This document shows, one piece after another, positions 1 to 8,321 of a stretch of DNA of 64,000 nucleotides. A model generated the notes under the pieces. That model was not told where the DNA came from, did no database searches, and was given only the letters and a program-made list of their open reading frames with translations. The translations under genes were made by a program, and so were the position numbers. Numbering within the stretch: the stretch's first letter is position 1; every line of letters starts with the position of its first letter. Where the stretch lies: positions 496,001-560,000 of the forward strand of contig NZ_CP010431.2 in the NCBI RefSeq assembly GCF_000814845.2, read 5' to 3'. This stretch comes from Pandoraea sputorum (lineage in GTDB: Bacteria > Pseudomonadota > Gammaproteobacteria > Burkholderiales > Burkholderiaceae).

Positions 1-684
1 TGCAGCGGGCGGGGTGGCAGGGACCGCTTGAGTGGCGGCGCTGGGTGAAGCCGCCGTTGCGCTCTGAACAGCCGCGCTGTCGATGCGCGTCGCCACATCG
101 CCCGCATGACGAAGATTGACGCCAATGCCGATGACGACGCCGATGCGTCCCGGCCCTGCCGGGACCGTCTCAATCAGAATGCCCGCGAGCTTGCCGCCAC
201 GCAGCAGGACGTCGTTGGGCCATTTAAGGCCGAGCGCCTGCGGTGCGGATATCGGCAAATCCGACAATCCCTCCACGACCGCGACGCCTGTTGCCAGCGA
301 CAAGCCGGCCAGTTGTGCCGGACCACCGGTCATTACATACGCCAGCGAGAACGTCAGGCTGTCGCCCGGCAAACTTTGCCATGCGCGCCCGCGTTGGCCT
401 CGACCGGCGGTCTGTTGCATGGCGGCGCGAACGATCGGCGCACACGATGTGTCTTCACGAAGGCGCGCGAGCAGGTCGAGATTGGTGGAGCCTGTGGTGT
501 CGACGACTTCGATCTGCCAGTCACGGCAAACCGCCGCCAGACGCGAACGAACGCGCTCGCCGTCGAGCTGGCGCGCGGCGGTGTCGTGGGCGGACGTTGC
601 ACCCGTGCCAGAGCGGCTTTCCGGGGAACCGGTGGCCGTGGCGTCGAGCGGATCGTGAGGCGAAGAAGGTGCGGCGTTATTCAT
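1..684 (-). CDS. birA: Biotin--[acetyl-CoA-carboxylase] ligase BirA (C-terminus beyond window)
   Basis: Attaches biotin to carrier-protein lysines through biotinyl-AMP. The minus-strand reading frame opens at the ATG at 684 and runs off the left edge, so about 228 residues are visible. Family motifs seen in order are the substrate loop GRGQRGRAW, KWPNDVL and KLAGILIE, then the glycine-rich segment GVVIGIGVN. There is no N-terminal winged helix, only about 45 poorly conserved residues before the catalytic domain, so this is the monofunctional enzyme type and should not act as the biotin-operon repressor. It is divergent from the lipid-transport operon starting at 913. In many Burkholderiales the next gene would be a type III pantothenate kinase, which lies outside the window. 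Confidence 0.93.
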   Translation of the reverse strand, partial: MNNAAPSSPHDPLDATATGSPESRSGTGATSAHDTAARQLDGERVRSRLAAVCRDWQIEVVDTTGSTNLDLLARLREDTSCAPIVRAAMQQTAGRGQRGRAWQSLPGDSLTFSLAYVMTGGPAQLAGLSLATGVAVVEGLSDLPISAPQALGLKWPNDVLLRGGKLAGILIETVPAGPGRIGVVIGIGVNLRHAGDVATRIDSAAVQSATAASPSAATQAVPATPPAA

Positions 685-832
685 GGCTGCTATTGTAGCG
701 GCGAGGTTGGCGCCGCGCCGGTCTGTCCTGCGCCGAAGACCGTATTTCGGCATCATCCGAGGCGCGCATCGGACAATTCCGGCGGGTTTTCAGTCGCCAC
801 CGGGTTGCCATCATATTGCCGCGCCTGTACCG

Positions 833-838
833 TACAAT
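833..838 (+). promoter_or_regulatory. Candidate -10 element for the MCE transport operon
   Basis: TACAAT lies about 75 bases before the TTG start at 913 in the 228-base divergent spacer with birA. I see no convincing -35 at 16-18 bases, so this is only a composition-based call. Confidence 0.3.
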
Positions 839-912
839 GACCGCGTTTTGCCGCGCATTTTGCTGGATCCACGCCGGATTTCGGCGAGTTTGTTGTCAGG
901 AGATCCCCAGTT

Positions 913-2034
913 TTGAACCTCGATGCCGTACCCACTCTCGAGCTGACCACCTCCGCGCAAGGCCCGGTGGTCATGCTGCGCGGTCTGTGGACGGCGTTGG
1001 CGCTATCTCAGCGCAAGAAGACGCTCATCGGGCTGGTGCGTGCATTGCCTAACGGCGAGCTGGCCTGGGACCTCACTTGTGTGGAGCGCCTCGATCACGT
1101 GGGCGCGCAAGCCCTTTGGCGTTACTGGCAACGCAAGTACCCTCAGCGTATCGCGTTGACCGCCACGCAGCGCGCGCTGTTCGATCACCTCGCAGAATTC
1201 GACCGCACGCGTCAGAGTCCGGTGCCAAAGCGTCGCGTCGATCCCGTCAGCCAACTGGGCTATTCGCTGTTCACGCTGGGCGAGCATCTGCGCGACGGCA
1301 TCTCGATGTTCGGTCGATTCGTGATCGACCTCGGCCGTGTCGTTCGCCATCCGTCGCGCGCGCCCTGGCTGGAAATGTCAGCGAACATCTACAGTGCCGG
1401 AGCGAAGGCGCTCGGCATTACTGCGATGGTCGCGTTCCTGATCGGCATCGTTCTGTCCTATTTGTCTGCCCAGCAACTGAAGTTGTATGGGGCAAGTACG
1501 TTTATCGTGAACATTCTCGGCCTGTCGGTGATCCGGGAACTGGGGCCAGTGCTTTCCGCGATTCTCGTCGCGGGGCGCTCGGGATCGGCGATCACGGCGC
1601 AACTGGGTGTGATGCGCGTGACCGAAGAACTGGATGCCATGCGCGTGATGGACATCCCGCACGGTTTGCGACTCGTGCTGCCGAAGGTCATTGCGCTGGC
1701 CATTGCCATGCCATTGCTCGTGATGTGGACGAACATCGTCGCTCTGCTCGGCGGCGCCATCGCAGCGAAGTACGAACTCGGCATCGGACTGCATTATTTC
1801 TTCACTACGCTGCCCAACGCCGTTCGTATCGCGAACTTGTGGATCGGTCTGGGGAAGGGCGTCGTCTTCGGCATGCTGATTGCGCTGGTGGCGTGTCACT
1901 TCGGCATGCGCGTCAAACCTAACACGCAGAGCCTTGGCGAGGGCACGACACAGTCGGTCGTCACGTCGATCACCGTGGTGATTCTGGCGGATGCCGTGTT
2001 CGCCATCCTCTTCCGCAACGTGGGGATCGGCTGA
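913..2034 (+). CDS. MlaE-family ABC lipid-transport permease with N-terminal STAS domain
   Basis: Inner-membrane permease of an MCE/Mla-type system that moves phospholipids between inner and outer membrane. Residues 1 to about 110 form a STAS (MlaB-like) domain fused in front of the permease. Residues 150-373 carry the MlaE permease, with several hydrophobic helices and the conserved ELGPVL and RSGSA segments. The start is a TTG with an AGGAGAT ribosome site at 898-904; no ATG is better placed. The stop overlaps the ATPase start (TGATG). In E. coli MlaB is a separate protein, so the fusion removes the need for an mlaB gene, and none is present here. Because no mlaC or vacJ follows, this is probably a paralogous MCE system and not the canonical mla operon. 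Confidence 0.88.
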   Translation: MNLDAVPTLELTTSAQGPVVMLRGLWTALALSQRKKTLIGLVRALPNGELAWDLTCVERLDHVGAQALWRYWQRKYPQRIALTATQRALFDHLAEFDRTRQSPVPKRRVDPVSQLGYSLFTLGEHLRDGISMFGRFVIDLGRVVRHPSRAPWLEMSANIYSAGAKALGITAMVAFLIGIVLSYLSAQQLKLYGASTFIVNILGLSVIRELGPVLSAILVAGRSGSAITAQLGVMRVTEELDAMRVMDIPHGLRLVLPKVIALAIAMPLLVMWTNIVALLGGAIAAKYELGIGLHYFFTTLPNAVRIANLWIGLGKGVVFGMLIALVACHFGMRVKPNTQSLGEGTTQSVVTSITVVILADAVFAILFRNVGIG

Positions 2035-2969
2035 TGAGCGAACCTATCGTGCGCGCCCCTGCCAACACCGCTGCGGTCTCGTCGCCGCAGGCCCAGAGCG
2101 ATGTGCTGTTCGGCGCGTCGGCCGGATGCCCGCCGGTGTCGTCGACGTTGCCGGGCGAAGCCGAGCCGGTCATCGAGGTACGCAATCTCACGAAACGCTA
2201 CGGCACGCACACGATTCACGAACATCTGGATCTCACCGTGCGTCAAAGCGAGATCATTGCGCTCGTCGGCGGGTCGGGGTCCGGCAAGACCACGCTGATA
2301 CGGCAGATCATCGGTCTCGAAGGGCCAACCAGCGGGCATATCAGTATCTTCGGACATGACATCACGATGATCGACCGGCGCACGGCCCATTTGCTGCGTC
2401 GTCGTTCGGGCATGTTGTTTCAGCGCGGCGCACTGTTCTCCGCGATGACGGTGTTCGACAACATTGCGCAACCGCTGCGCGAGCTGCATACGCTTTCGGA
2501 AGACCTGATTCGCGATGTGGTGATGTACAAGCTGGAGATGGTCGGGTTGTCGGGGCGCATGGCCAATCGCATGCCGTCGGAATTGTCGGGCGGCATGATC
2601 AAACGTGTTGGCATTGCGCGCGCCATCGCACTGGAGCCGGAGCTGCTGTTCCTCGACGAACCGACGGCCGGGCTCGACCCGCAGGCATCGGACGAGTTTG
2701 TGGACATGGTGCGCGGCCTGCATCGCTCGCTCGGCCTGACGGTCGTGATGGTCACCCACGATCTCGACACGGTGATGATGCTGGCGACCCGTGTGGCGGT
2801 GCTGGCCGATCGCAAGGTACTCGTGAACGCACCGGTCGAAGACGTGGTGCGTGTCGATCACCCATTCATTCACAGCTTCTTCCTCGGTGAGCGCGGCAGA
2901 CGCGCGTTGCTGGCTTTGCCTGCGGCACGGCGCGCCAAGATTTCGGAGTTACTCGACGATGGAAAATAA
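2034..2969 (+). CDS. MlaF-like ABC transporter ATPase
   Basis: Cytoplasmic ATPase of the MCE lipid transporter. After about 46 unconserved residues the ABC domain starts. The Walker A motif GGSGSGKTT is at about residues 79-87, the signature is LSGGM, the Walker B is LLFLDEPTAGLDP, and the switch histidine is in VTHD. The long N-terminal extension, rich in Ala, Pro and Ser, is unusual; a later start is possible, but the ATG at 2034 overlaps the permease stop and is the natural coupled start. It overlaps the MCE gene by 11 bases at its 3' end. Confidence 0.9.
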   Translation: MSEPIVRAPANTAAVSSPQAQSDVLFGASAGCPPVSSTLPGEAEPVIEVRNLTKRYGTHTIHEHLDLTVRQSEIIALVGGSGSGKTTLIRQIIGLEGPTSGHISIFGHDITMIDRRTAHLLRRRSGMLFQRGALFSAMTVFDNIAQPLRELHTLSEDLIRDVVMYKLEMVGLSGRMANRMPSELSGGMIKRVGIARAIALEPELLFLDEPTAGLDPQASDEFVDMVRGLHRSLGLTVVMVTHDLDTVMMLATRVAVLADRKVLVNAPVEDVVRVDHPFIHSFFLGERGRRALLALPAARRAKISELLDDGK

Positions 2970-3924
2970 ATCGCACGCTTTCATGGCGGGCCTCTTCACA
3001 CTGGTATTGCTCGCCGCCGTTGCTGCTGCGGTGTACTGGTTCAATCGCGACAACCGCGTCCGTGTGCCCTACGACCTGGTCTCGCGGACCAACGTGACGG
3101 GCCTCAATCCGGAGTCGGCCGTGCGCTATCGCGGTCTGGGCGTCGGCAAAGTCGAGTCGATCAAGTTCGATCCCCGCACGCCGGGCCAGATCCTGATTCG
3201 CATTCTCGTGAACGAAGGCACGCCGATGACCAAGTCGACGTTCGCCACGCTGAGTTATCAGGGCGTGACGGGGCTGGCCTTCGTGCAACTCGATGACGAT
3301 GGCCATGACCGCACGCTGCTACCGTCATCCGAGACACAGGTCGCGCAATTGCGTTTGCGTCCGAGTTTCGTCGACGAGCTTCAGCGGCGTGGCAACAACC
3401 TCGTGCACCAGCTTGAGGAAGCGACGTCGTCGGTCAACAAGTTGCTAGACCCCGAGAATCGGCAGGCGATCGTCGATTCGATCAATAGCGTGAAGACCGC
3501 CGCCCAGAGCGTGAGCCGTGTGGCGACACAACTCGAACCGGTCACGAAGCAACTGCCGGAAACCGTGCGCGAATTGAACGGCACGCTCGCTGGCGCGCAT
3601 CGCCTGACGAACCAACTGACCGATCCGCAGGGACCGCTGGTGCGTAATCTGGATAGCGTGGGGCGGGCGGCGGATCAGGCGGCATCAAGTCTTGCCGCGT
3701 TCCAGGGCACGATGCAGACGTTCGAAGGTTCGCTGCAACAGGAAGCGCTGCCGCGTCTGAATCGTCTGTCGGACGATCTTCGCTTCACGTCGCAGGCGGT
3801 GGGGCAAGCCGCAGAGACGATCAATCGCAATCCGCGCGCATTGCTCTTCGGCACGTCGCCGCCTCCGCCGGGGCCAGGTGAGGCCGGTTTCGCGTGGCCG
3901 CGTGGGGCCGGGGCAGGTCAATGA
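2959..3924 (+). CDS. MlaD/MCE-domain substrate-binding protein
   Basis: Periplasmic lipid-binding component anchored by one N-terminal helix (about residues 8-25, GLFTLVLLAAVAAAVYWF). The MCE domain follows at about residues 38-115, including the VRYRGLGVGKVESI segment typical of the family. The C-terminal half (about 140-290) is predicted helical and amphipathic, as in MCE proteins that form a tube or needle. Length is 321 residues, longer than E. coli MlaD (183) and closer to single-MCE proteins with long helical tails. The ATG at 2959 lies inside the end of the ATPase gene. The stop overlaps an ATG at 3921, but the better-supplied start of the next gene is at 3957. Confidence 0.9.
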   Translation: MENKSHAFMAGLFTLVLLAAVAAAVYWFNRDNRVRVPYDLVSRTNVTGLNPESAVRYRGLGVGKVESIKFDPRTPGQILIRILVNEGTPMTKSTFATLSYQGVTGLAFVQLDDDGHDRTLLPSSETQVAQLRLRPSFVDELQRRGNNLVHQLEEATSSVNKLLDPENRQAIVDSINSVKTAAQSVSRVATQLEPVTKQLPETVRELNGTLAGAHRLTNQLTDPQGPLVRNLDSVGRAADQAASSLAAFQGTMQTFEGSLQQEALPRLNRLSDDLRFTSQAVGQAAETINRNPRALLFGTSPPPPGPGEAGFAWPRGAGAGQ

Positions 3925-3956
3925 TGCGCGACACCGTCATGCAAGGGGATATCGAG

Positions 3957-4751
3957 ATGAATAACGGTAAGGGTCGCCTCGCCACGTGGCTGTTCGGTCT
4001 TGGGGCCGTGCTCGGGACTGTGGTGTTGGTCGCCGGATGCGCCGCGCCGGCGCCGTCGGGTGCACTTGCGCGCTTCGATCTGGGGCCGCCGACAATGCCT
4101 GCGTCGGCTGCGGCCGGTGCGAACGGTGCAGCCGGTGCAGCCGGTGCCGCCGGTGCCAACGCCCCCGCCTCGGATGTCGCGGCTGCCGGTGCGCAGCAAC
4201 TGTCGCCGCTCAAGGTCGTGGTCAACGCGCCGAGCTGGCTCGACTCGGACCTGATCTATTACCGTTTGCCCGCCAGCGAAGGCGATCAGGCACGCGTGTA
4301 TGCCAATAGCCGCTGGCTTGCGTCGCCCGCACGGCTCTTTGGCGATCGTCTGCGTGCGGCGCTATCCGTCGATCGTGCGGTGCTCGCCGCAGGCGACCCG
4401 GCGGCCGCCCCCGCACTGCGTGTCGAGCTTGAAGAGTTCGCGCAGTACTTCGACAGTACGTCCGCCAGTCATGGTGTGGTGCAGGTCCGCGCGACGTTGT
4501 TCGACGGGCCGAAGCTGCTCGCGCAGACGACATTGCGCTCTCAGGCGCCCGCCGGCTCGGCGGATGCCGCCGGTGGCGCGCGTGCGCTGGCCACCGCCAG
4601 CGATGCGGTGCAGAAGCAGTTGATCCAGTGGCTCGCCGGACGTGTACCGGCACCTTCGGCAACAACGCGTGCCCCTGCGCAGTCGCGGGCGTTGCCCGCC
4701 GCGTCTTCCGCAGGTTCGTCGTCGGTGAGCGCTTCGGCGCCGTCGCGATAG
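3957..4751 (+). CDS. ABC-type transport auxiliary lipoprotein (PqiC/LetB-associated type)
   Basis: Probable outer-membrane lipoprotein partner of the MCE transporter. From the ATG at 3957 (ribosome site AAGGGG at 3943-3948) the protein has a signal peptide with lipobox LVAGC, the cysteine being residue 28. Next comes a low-complexity Gly-Ala stretch, then a domain with PSWLDSDLIYYRL and ANSRWLASPARL segments typical of the ABC_trans_aux family. The C-terminus is Ala/Ser/Pro rich. An alternative start at 3921 overlaps the MCE stop. In PqiABC-like systems this subunit interacts with the MCE needle at the outer membrane; that role is inferred from family and operon position. Confidence 0.8.
   Translation: MNNGKGRLATWLFGLGAVLGTVVLVAGCAAPAPSGALARFDLGPPTMPASAAAGANGAAGAAGAAGANAPASDVAAAGAQQLSPLKVVVNAPSWLDSDLIYYRLPASEGDQARVYANSRWLASPARLFGDRLRAALSVDRAVLAAGDPAAAPALRVELEEFAQYFDSTSASHGVVQVRATLFDGPKLLAQTTLRSQAPAGSADAAGGARALATASDAVQKQLIQWLAGRVPAPSATTRAPAQSRALPAASSAGSSSVSASAPSR
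4116..4160 (+). repeat. Five tandem 9-base units in the lipoprotein gene
   Basis: Units of GGTGCNNCC or GGTGCNAAC are repeated five times in frame and encode Gly-Ala-X tripeptides just after the lipidated N-terminus. The 9-base unit keeps frame if copy number changes, so the linker length could vary among strains. Confidence 0.75.
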
Positions 4752-4766
4752 CGGGTCGTCTCGCCG

Positions 4767-5939
4767 ATGCCCGAGCACGAAGTCAAACCCTGGCAACGAC
4801 GCGCTTCTCCGCTTACGCGTCAGGCGTTGCTGTGCCTGATTCTGCTGATGGCCTACGCCAGCCTCTACCCGTTTGAGTTTCAGCGGGCGGCGGTCGGGCC
4901 GTTCGACTACCTGTTCGCGCCGCTGCCCCGCTGGATGACGATGTTCGATGTCGTCACCAACGTGCTGGGCTACATCCCGCTGGGTGTGCTGACCGTATGG
5001 GCGTTGCATCCGGCATGGCGCGGCACGCGCGCGGTGATCGCGGCTTTCGTGCTGGGCACGCTGCTCTCGTGTGGGATGGAGGCGTTGCAGACGTACCTGC
5101 CCACGCGCGTGGCGTCGAATGTCGATCTCGCGACGAATGCGCTGGGCGCGCTCATTGGCGGTGCAATGGCCGTGCCGCTCACCAGCCCGTTGCTCGATCG
5201 CGGATGGCTTCGTCATTTGCGCTTTGCGTGGTTCGAGCGTCATGCGAGTCTGCTGCTCGTGTTGTTGGCGCTGTGGCCGTGGGCGCAGGCGTATCCGCAG
5301 CAGTTTCTTTTCGGCGACGGTGACCTTGTCCGGCAAATCTGGCTCTGGCAGGACCCGGATATCACCGATCTGGTCCTCGACTGGGTGCCGAAGCTCGGGG
5401 AATTGCAGGACTATCTGTCGGCGCTGGATGCCGTCGCGAGCCACGCCCTGTGGGAGACGGTCGTGACCGCGAGCGGCACGATTCTCGCAGGGTTGCTCGC
5501 GACGTTGGCCATGCGACGCACGGCACCGCGCGTGCCGCTGCTGTGCGCGATGTTCATCAGCGCTTTCGCGATCAAGGCCATTGCGGCGGCGTGGCAGTTC
5601 TCGCCCGCGCAGGCGTTCGACTGGGTGACGGCAGGCGCGATTTACGGATTGGTCGTCGGCTCGCTCGTGCTGATCGTCGCCGGGCGCGGGCCGCGTTTTC
5701 TGCGGGGCGCCGTTGCGCTGGCGGCGCTGGTCGTCCTGCTCGTTTTCGTCAATCTTCTGCCTGCGAATCCCTATTACGAGGCGGCGCTTCAGTCGTGGCG
5801 TCAGGGGCAGTACGTGCACTTCAACGTGCTCGCGCGCTGGCTCGCGTGGACATGGCCGTATCTCGTGCTGATCTACCTGCTGGCGATGTTCGATCCGAGC
5901 CATCGCGGTCCGGCGCGTCGCGGCGGCAGGCCGGACTGA
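4767..5939 (+). CDS. VanZ-like family integral membrane protein
   Basis: A 390-residue protein with about eight hydrophobic segments. The N-terminal half matches the VanZ-like pattern: YPFEF after the first helix, then FDVVTNVLGYIPLGVL and GMEALQTYLPTRVASNVDLATN. The function of chromosomal VanZ proteins is not established; some confer low-level glycopeptide tolerance. It starts 15 bases after the lipoprotein stop, so it is probably the last gene of the lipid-transport operon. The C-terminal half (about residues 190-390) has further membrane helices and no motif I recognise. Confidence 0.75.
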   Translation: MPEHEVKPWQRRASPLTRQALLCLILLMAYASLYPFEFQRAAVGPFDYLFAPLPRWMTMFDVVTNVLGYIPLGVLTVWALHPAWRGTRAVIAAFVLGTLLSCGMEALQTYLPTRVASNVDLATNALGALIGGAMAVPLTSPLLDRGWLRHLRFAWFERHASLLLVLLALWPWAQAYPQQFLFGDGDLVRQIWLWQDPDITDLVLDWVPKLGELQDYLSALDAVASHALWETVVTASGTILAGLLATLAMRRTAPRVPLLCAMFISAFAIKAIAAAWQFSPAQAFDWVTAGAIYGLVVGSLVLIVAGRGPRFLRGAVALAALVVLLVFVNLLPANPYYEAALQSWRQGQYVHFNVLARWLAWTWPYLVLIYLLAMFDPSHRGPARRGGRPD

Positions 5940-6062
5940 CGCCAACGCACGCCAGGGAATCCGGCATTTTTTCGAGGGCGCGTCGATGCCCCCGCCAAAA
6001 GGGTGAAATGCCCGTCAAGGCCCGTCCGGTAAGCGTTTGCGGTCGATTTTTCCGCGTCATTG

Positions 6063-6077
6063 TTTCCAAAATGGAAA
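6063..6077. promoter_or_regulatory. 15-base palindrome ahead of the MFS gene
   Basis: TTTCCA-AAA-TGGAAA is a perfect dyad about 140 bases upstream of the MFS start. Its half-site matches the TGGAAAT boxes upstream of the ABC importer at 18632, which resemble IclR-family operators. Binding is not shown. Confidence 0.35.
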
Positions 6078-6163
6078 TAGCGTATTGGCCGTCTGCCCAT
6101 TGGTGAGGCCGTCCTCGACTCCTAAACTCTCATGTAAGGCGCACTGACACTGGGTGCGTCACG

Positions 6164-6200
6164 ACCGCCCGGCATCTACAGGCAGATCCCGGGCGGTTTT
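6164..6200 (+). terminator. Hairpin with short T-run after the VanZ gene
   Basis: ACCGCCCGG (6164-6172) pairs perfectly with CCGGGCGGT (6189-6197), with a 16-base loop, followed by TTTTC. It lies only about 20 bases before the MFS start, so it could end upstream transcription or act as an attenuator in the MFS leader. Confidence 0.5.
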
Positions 6201-6215
6201 CATTGGGGAGCGAAG

Positions 6216-7757
6216 ATGAGTACCTGGGGATTGGTGTTTGCGCATAAGACACGGCAGCGCGTGCTGATGGCTGTGATCGCGGCGGCCACCGGCATCGAGA
6301 TGCTGGAGAACGGCATGTTCGTGTTCGCGTCGTCGCATATCGCTGGCGGCGTCGGTGCTGCCCCGGAAGAGTACGCCTTCGTCTCTACGCTTTACGCTGT
6401 CGCTGGCATTCTTGTCATTCTCAAACAACGCTGGCTCGCGTCGCGTCTGGGTTATCGCGGTTTTCTGACCGGTGCGCTCACGCTCATGGCGTTCGGTGCA
6501 TGGCTGTGCGGCATGGCGCACAACCCGGTGGAGCTTGCCGTGGCGCGCTTCGTGCTCGGACTGGGGGCGGGATCGCTGTTCACGGCGAGCCGCATTCTGA
6601 TCAACCTGTGCTTCGCGCCCGAATTGCGGCTGCGGGCGTTGTTGTTCTTCACTTACGGCTTCTTCGGCGCGCAGATCTCTGCGCCGTTGCTCGCGAGCTA
6701 TCTCGTCGATCATTTCATGTGGTCGTCGGTATTTCTCGTCATGGTGCCGATCGCGCTCGCCGGGGCACTGGCGTCGTGGCTCGTCATTCCGGATTTTCGC
6801 GAACGGCTGCGTGACGAAGGCGAATTCGAAATGCGCGGCATTGTGTTCTTCGCGGCGGGCGTGCTGTTCGTCGAAGTGATGATGCAGCGCTCGCGCTTCG
6901 ACTTCTTCTCCAACCCGCTGCATCTGCTTGAACTCTGTCTGGTCGGGGCGATCTGCGCCATTGGCTACATGTGGCATCAGTATTCGCATCACAAGCCGCT
7001 GATCGACTTTCGCGTGCTCGTGCGCAACCCCGTGTATGTGCTCGGGCTGGGCGGGTATGCGGTGTATTACTTCTTCTCGTATTCGACGTCTTACCTGTTC
7101 CCGATTTACATGCAGCAGGGACTGAACTGGAGCGTCGAGCACACGGGGTATCTGCAAGCGGTGGCGTCGGTGACGAGTCTCGTCGTGGCCGTGATCTACA
7201 CGATGGCGCGCCCCAAGTTCGTGCAGCTCAAACCGTTCGTGCTGCTCGGCTATCTGTGCCTGCTCGGTTACGCGTTCTTGCTGTCGCAGAGCTATCAGGG
7301 TGTGTCGAGTCAGTGGCTGATTCTGCCGATGGTGCTGAGCGGTCTTGGCGGTGTGTTCGCCATGATTCCGATTGCCGAACTGACGTTTCGCGGCATGGAC
7401 GAGTACGTCTTCCAGCATGGCTATCAGACGAAGAACATCGTGCGTCAGTTGGTGAGTTCGATGTCAGTGTCCGTCATGGCCGTGCTGATGCAGGATCGTC
7501 AGGCCGTCTTCATGCATCAGCTGACGCCCGCGATGACGCCGCTCAACCCCGCCTACAACGCGGCCGTCTCGCAGGCGCAGCAGACCTTCGGTGCGAGTGT
7601 CGATGCGACGACGGCAGCACACATGGCATCGGCGTGGGTGGGCAATCTCGCGTCGCAACAGGCGCTGGTGCTCTCGTGTGTGAACGTGTTCTTCGGCTTC
7701 GCATGTCTGGCTGCCTTCTGCGCCTTGTTCATGGCGGTGCAACGGCGTCTTCGCTGA
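6216..7757 (+). CDS. MFS transporter, 14-helix DHA2-like
   Basis: A 513-residue polytopic inner-membrane protein of the major facilitator superfamily, probably a proton-driven exporter. The ATG at 6216 follows GGGGAG. The N-terminal half carries the family pattern with RFVLGLGAGSLFTASRI in the fifth-helix region and a central PDFRERL loop before the second half. Length and helix number match EmrB/DHA2-type drug exporters. No adjacent membrane-fusion or outer-membrane component is present, and the substrate cannot be deduced. It is preceded by the hairpin at 6164 and by a palindrome at 6063 that may be an operator. Confidence 0.8.
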   Translation: MSTWGLVFAHKTRQRVLMAVIAAATGIEMLENGMFVFASSHIAGGVGAAPEEYAFVSTLYAVAGILVILKQRWLASRLGYRGFLTGALTLMAFGAWLCGMAHNPVELAVARFVLGLGAGSLFTASRILINLCFAPELRLRALLFFTYGFFGAQISAPLLASYLVDHFMWSSVFLVMVPIALAGALASWLVIPDFRERLRDEGEFEMRGIVFFAAGVLFVEVMMQRSRFDFFSNPLHLLELCLVGAICAIGYMWHQYSHHKPLIDFRVLVRNPVYVLGLGGYAVYYFFSYSTSYLFPIYMQQGLNWSVEHTGYLQAVASVTSLVVAVIYTMARPKFVQLKPFVLLGYLCLLGYAFLLSQSYQGVSSQWLILPMVLSGLGGVFAMIPIAELTFRGMDEYVFQHGYQTKNIVRQLVSSMSVSVMAVLMQDRQAVFMHQLTPAMTPLNPAYNAAVSQAQQTFGASVDATTAAHMASAWVGNLASQQALVLSCVNVFFGFACLAAFCALFMAVQRRLR

Positions 7758-7913
7758 TCAGTGTCCGGGTGTCCCGGAATCTGCATTTCCTCATTTCGTC
7801 GGTGCAGGGCGTTGAGTGCGCCCGCCGGGGCCGTCCGCAATGCCTGAGCAGGTCGGTTAGAATGCCCGCAACACGTCGTTACGTTGCCAATTCCCCCACA
7901 TAAAAGCACCGAC

Positions 7914-8246
7914 ATGGCCACCACCCAGTCGCAGTACTACAAGCATCACGTGTTCTTCTGTCTCAACCAGCGCGAAGCAGGCGCCGACCGTCCGTCGTGC
8001 GCGAACTGCAATGCGCAGTCGATGCAGGAGTACGCCAAGAAGAAGGTCAAGCAACTCGGTCTGGCCGGTCCCGGTCAGGTGCGTGTGAACAAGGCCGGAT
8101 GCCTGGATCGTTGCGAGCTGGGGCCGGTCGTCGTGATCTATCCCGAAGGGACCTGGTACACGTACATCGACGAGACCGATATCGACGAAATCGTCGAGAA
8201 GCACCTGGCGCAAGGCGAGATCGTCGAGCGCCTGTTGATCGACTGA
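7914..8246 (+). CDS. Thioredoxin-like [2Fe-2S] ferredoxin
   Basis: A 110-residue protein with four cysteines in the spacing of thioredoxin-fold ferredoxins: CLNQREAGADRPSC followed much later by GCLDRCELGP, plus an extra Cys in CANC. The ATG at 7914 fits family N-termini (KHHVFFCLN); a TTG at 7884 would add ten residues. Such proteins carry one [2Fe-2S] cluster and serve as low-molecular-weight electron carriers; no dedicated partner is next to it. The stop codon sits inside a triple 8-base tandem repeat (8236-8259). Confidence 0.85.
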   Translation: MATTQSQYYKHHVFFCLNQREAGADRPSCANCNAQSMQEYAKKKVKQLGLAGPGQVRVNKAGCLDRCELGPVVVIYPEGTWYTYIDETDIDEIVEKHLAQGEIVERLLID

Positions 8247-8259
8247 TCGACTGATCGAC
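8236..8259 (+). repeat. Three perfect tandem copies of TGATCGAC
   Basis: The 8-base unit occurs at 8236, 8244 and 8252 without mismatch. The ferredoxin stop codon TGA is the start of the second copy. A copy-number change could alter the last residues or the spacing to the hydrolase gene. Confidence 0.85.
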
Positions 8260-8321
8260 CGCGTGGTCGACATGCCATGTCGACGCCTGCGGCGGCTTCG
8301 CACTCCAGACCTACTTCGCTC

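Noticed and set aside
4362..5945. Minus-strand frame of 527 codons opposite the lipoprotein and VanZ genes
   Set aside because: Low-complexity Arg/Gln-rich translation, no motif; the plus-strand genes explain the region.
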